Notes under the pieces: model-generated
The model's database searches: none
The model's input: the letters and a program-made list of their open reading frames with translations, nothing else
Told to the model about the DNA's origin: nothing
Position numbers and translations under genes: made by a program
Shown here: positions 61,449 to 64,000 of the stretch, piece after piece
Numbering within the stretch: the stretch's first letter is position 1
Layout of the letters: every line of letters begins with the position of its first letter
Origin: DATBLQ01 sp036555325
GTDB taxonomy: Bacteria; Pseudomonadota; Alphaproteobacteria; Rhizobiales; Aestuariivirgaceae
Reading direction: 5' to 3'
Length of the DNA stretch: 64,000 nucleotides
NCBI GenBank assembly: GCA_036555325.1
Contig: DATBLQ010000005.1
Location: forward strand, 1 to 64,000

Positions 61449-62350
61449 GTGAAAAGAAACAAGTCGGCCTCATCGGTGCAGGGCTCATGGGCCACGGCAT
61501 CGGCAAAAATATACTTGAAAAGGGCTACGCGCTCGCCGTCCTTGCGCACCGCAATCGCAAGCCGGTTGAAGATCTCCTGTCCAAAGGTGCGAACGAAGCC
61601 AAATCGCCGCGCGAATTGGCGCAGAGAAGCGACGTGGTAATTCTTTGTGTCACCGGTTCCCCGCAGGTCGAACAGGTGATCTATGGACCGGATGGTCTGC
61701 TGGAAGGCATGCGCCCCGGTCTGATCATTGCCGACTGCTCGACCGCCGAGCCGCAATCCACCATGCGCATTTCCGCCGACGTGACCGCAAGGGGCGGGCA
61801 TTTCGTCGACACTCCGATGACCCGCACGCCGAAGGAGGCCGAAGCCGGCAAGCTCGCCTTGATGACGGGCGGTGACGGGAAAATCCTCGCTGAGATCGCT
61901 CCCATCCTCTCCTGTTTCGCCGATACCATCGTTCACGCCGGCGATGTGGGAGCGGCCCACAAGCTCAAACTCATCAATAATTTTATCGCCCTCGGCACCG
62001 CTGCCATCGTTGCTGAGGGAATGGCGGCCGCCGCTAAGGCCGGGGTCGATATGGAGGCTCTTCGCGAGGTCGTCACCGCCGGTGGAGCAAATTCAGTGAT
62101 GTTCGAGCGAATCATCAAGGTCGCCCTCGCCGATGACGACACCGCGGCGAAATTCGCCATCGAAAATGCCGCCAAGGATTTACGCTATTACACCAGCATG
62201 ACCGAGACGCTTCCCGTTGTGTCGTTCATTGGCGAGGCGGTCCACCAGACCTATGTGCTCGCGGAAACCATGGGATACGGTAAGCGCTATGTCCCTCGCC
62301 TGGTCGATCTGCACGGGGAAATAAATCGCGTGAAGGTGCGAAAGCGTTGA
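61445..62350 (+). CDS. NAD(P)-dependent beta-hydroxyacid dehydrogenase (3-hydroxyisobutyrate dehydrogenase family)
   Basis: 301 residues. Nucleotide loop VGLIGAGLMGHGIGKNI, substrate motif DTPMTRTPKEAEAGKLALM and the catalytic lysine in GAAHKLKLINNFI. Oxidises a 3-hydroxy acid such as a tartronate, hydroxyisobutyrate or sugar-acid derivative. ATGA overlap with the lactonase gene. Confidence 0.9.
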   Translation: MSEKKQVGLIGAGLMGHGIGKNILEKGYALAVLAHRNRKPVEDLLSKGANEAKSPRELAQRSDVVILCVTGSPQVEQVIYGPDGLLEGMRPGLIIADCSTAEPQSTMRISADVTARGGHFVDTPMTRTPKEAEAGKLALMTGGDGKILAEIAPILSCFADTIVHAGDVGAAHKLKLINNFIALGTAAIVAEGMAAAAKAGVDMEALREVVTAGGANSVMFERIIKVALADDDTAAKFAIENAAKDLRYYTSMTETLPVVSFIGEAVHQTYVLAETMGYGKRYVPRLVDLHGEINRVKVRKR

Positions 62351-62431
62351 AGCGGTCTTCGTCATAGTCAAAGCTCGACGCTGGCACCAAGCTTCGCCCG
62401 CCTCGCGCACGAGGTGAAAACTTCGCGCGTT

Positions 62432-63190
62432 TTAGCCCCGGCCGATGAACGGCATTCTCGTTGCCATCACCGTAAGAAACTGCACATTAGCCTCCAGCGG
62501 CAGCGACGCCATATACAGAACGCCATCTGCCACATGCTGCACATCCATCGTTGGTTCCGGTTTGACCGACCCGTCCGACTGCGGCACGCCGTCTTTCATT
62601 TTCGCGGTCATGTCTGTGGCGGCATTGCCGATATCTATCTGTCCGCATGCGATATTGTACTTGCGCCCGTCGAGAGCCGTTGACTTGGTAAGCCCGGTGA
62701 TGGCGTGCTTGGTGGCGGTGTAAGGCGCCGACAGGGGCCTCGGCGCGTGCGCCGAGATCGAGCCATTGTTGATGATGCGCCCGCCCGGCGGATCCTGCTC
62801 CTTCATCAGTCGGAAGGCCTGTTGGGTGCATAGGAACGGCCCGGTGAGATTGGTTGCCACCACCGTCTGCCATTGCTCCAGCGTTAACTCCTCAAGCGGT
62901 ACCGCCGGGGTAAAAGTTCCTGCGTTGTTGAACAAGACATCTAGCCGGCCGAATTCGCTCCTCGTTCGGTCGAAGAGTGCCTTGACCGAGTCCCGGTTTG
63001 TGACGTCCGTGGGTACGGCAAGCGCCTGCCCGCCCAAGTCGCCCGCTTCGGTCGCCGTCTGTTGCAGCGGCTCGAGCCGGCGACCTGCCAGGACAACGCA
63101 ATATCCGGCCCGAGAAAGCGTCAGTGCCACGGCTTTGCCAATGCCGCTGCCGGCGCCGGTAACGATTGCGATCTTTTTTTTCTGCGGCAT
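62432..63190 (-). CDS. Short-chain dehydrogenase/reductase
   Basis: 252 residues with VTGAGSGIGKAVA, NNAGTFTP, catalytic IINNGSISAHAPR serine and YTATKHAITGL. Near the C-terminus it has a DVQHVADGVLYMASLP segment. Convergent with the lactonase-dehydrogenase pair, possibly the same pathway. Substrate unknown. Confidence 0.88.
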   Translation of the reverse strand: MPQKKKIAIVTGAGSGIGKAVALTLSRAGYCVVLAGRRLEPLQQTATEAGDLGGQALAVPTDVTNRDSVKALFDRTRSEFGRLDVLFNNAGTFTPAVPLEELTLEQWQTVVATNLTGPFLCTQQAFRLMKEQDPPGGRIINNGSISAHAPRPLSAPYTATKHAITGLTKSTALDGRKYNIACGQIDIGNAATDMTAKMKDGVPQSDGSVKPEPTMDVQHVADGVLYMASLPLEANVQFLTVMATRMPFIGRG

Positions 63191-63343
63191 CCCTTTGCGG
63201 TTATTTGATGACGTCGAGGCGCCGTGAGGTCAAGCACAATGAATCAGAGCGGCGACTTTTCGCTATGGCCGTAATCTCACTAATCCGCTATATGCTCCGT
63301 ATGCGGCGGAGCTATAACTTGACCCTTAAGAGTTATCGTCCGC

Positions 63344-64000
63344 ATGGAAACCCATAGACTGTATGCTTTGTTATTTACCGTCACCGCTCTTGGCAGCTGC
63401 ACTTTAACCCCCGACTATTTTAGACCCACTGTTCCGATCCCGCCGACCTTCACCGCCAAATCTCCCGTTCCGGTCCCCTCCATAGATCCGGAATGGTGGC
63501 GGCTGTTCAGAAGCAGAACCCTCAACCGGTTGGTTGCCGAGGCGAACGCCGACAACACCGACATAGCCGCAGCCGTTAGCCGCGTCGAGCAGGCGCGCGC
63601 CTCGTTTCGCATTGCACGAGCATCGCTGTTTCCTGCGATTGAAGCCTCCGGCGATGCCACCATTACCCGCACCAAAGTGGAAGGCATGTCGGCGCAGACC
63701 AGGAAATCGCTCGCCGCCGCCGGAAACTTGAATTACGACTTCGACATTTTCGGCGGCAATCGCGCCGCTACCGCTTCAGCCCGTGCCGAACTCGCCAGCA
63801 GCTACTTTGATCGCGAATTTGTCGAACTGACGATCCAGTCAGAAGTTGCGCTAACCTACATAAGCCTTCTCCTCGACAGGGAAAGGGTTCGCATCTCCGA
63901 CGGCACGATCGTCAACTTCAACGAAGTCCTTCACATCGCCGAGGCGCGCTTCGAAGCTGGTGCTGCAACCACTCTCGACATCTCGCAACAGAAATCCGCC
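63344..64000 (+). CDS. NodT-family outer-membrane efflux lipoprotein (5' part)
   Basis: 219 codons visible. A lipoprotein signal with lipobox LGSC at ~17-20, then the OMF start PDYFRPTVPIPPTF, EWWRLFRSRTLNRLVAEANA and the long coiled-coil helices of the TolC-like tunnel (YDFDIFGGNRAATASARAEL). Outer-membrane channel for an RND or ABC exporter, whose genes would lie downstream. The frame is open at the window end, so it continues beyond 64000. Confidence 0.93.
   Translation, partial: METHRLYALLFTVTALGSCTLTPDYFRPTVPIPPTFTAKSPVPVPSIDPEWWRLFRSRTLNRLVAEANADNTDIAAAVSRVEQARASFRIARASLFPAIEASGDATITRTKVEGMSAQTRKSLAAAGNLNYDFDIFGGNRAATASARAELASSYFDREFVELTIQSEVALTYISLLLDRERVRISDGTIVNFNEVLHIAEARFEAGAATTLDISQQKSA

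Noticed and set aside
1..64000. CRISPR arrays, insertion sequences, integrases or toxin-antitoxin pairs
   Set aside because: I looked for regularly spaced repeats, transposase or integrase motifs and small overlapping toxin-like pairs and found none that I could support.

Overview
The window comes from an alphaproteobacterium, most likely a member of the Hyphomicrobiales close to the Mesorhizobium/Phyllobacteriaceae group. Evidence: an intact PhyR-NepR-EcfG general stress response locus with GGAAC-N16/17-CGTT promoters, an HWE-family histidine kinase, two adenylate cyclase-TolB-TPR proteins, a large load of ABC importers, and a moderately GC-rich sequence packed with ATGA-overlapping genes. 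The genus is an inference.

Layout. 1-8.5 kb: the 5' part of msrA and a tRNA-Ser(GGA), followed by a variable region. A 203-bp stretch covering the tRNA 3' end, its terminator and flanking DNA is repeated 4,076 bp downstream. Between the two copies lie a class III cyclase-TPR gene and an orphan Tat-exported solute-binding protein. Beyond the second copy are small secreted proteins, a formaldehyde-activating-enzyme homologue, the 3' half of a formaldehyde dehydrogenase gene and a lectin-repeat fragment. 8.4-18.6 kb: a tightly overlapping 11-gene operon coupling a GlpSTPQUV-like ABC importer to a PTS-dependent dihydroxyacetone kinase (DhaK, DhaL, DhaM) with its own HPr, Enzyme I and a small HTH-like protein, behind a triple 9-bp operator. 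18.7-25 kb: a second cyclase-TPR paralogue, the fused remains of a lost sugar ABC operon, and an intact Rbs-type ABC importer. 25-31.5 kb: a minus-strand operon of GntR regulator, 2-hydroxyacid dehydrogenase, polyamine-type ABC importer and HpcH/HpaI aldolase.

31.7-54.2 kb: a mosaic of single genes and pairs: DinB, Ada, LysE, MsrB, a secreted polysaccharide-lyase-like protein, an NMT1-type binding protein placed just after a remnant of another dhaK, GFA proteins, SDRs, a DUF899 protein, an alpha/beta hydrolase, rhodanese, methyltransferases (one intact, one broken), a site-2-protease with CBS domains, and the ATP-dependent DNA ligase plus metallo-beta-lactamase exonuclease pair.

54.4-60.2 kb: a stress block in which PRC-barrel, holin-like, DUF883, Dps and CsbD genes sit beside an HWE kinase, phyR, nepR and ecfG. 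Three promoters matching the EcfG consensus exactly, and two looser ones, can be read directly. 60.5-64 kb: an SMP-30 lactonase/beta-hydroxyacid dehydrogenase pair behind a 12-bp palindrome, an SDR, and the start of a NodT-type outer-membrane efflux lipoprotein that runs off the end.

The most notable system is the self-contained import-phosphorylation operon for a three-carbon ketose or polyol, followed by the tRNA-flanked cassette and the density of EcfG-type promoters.
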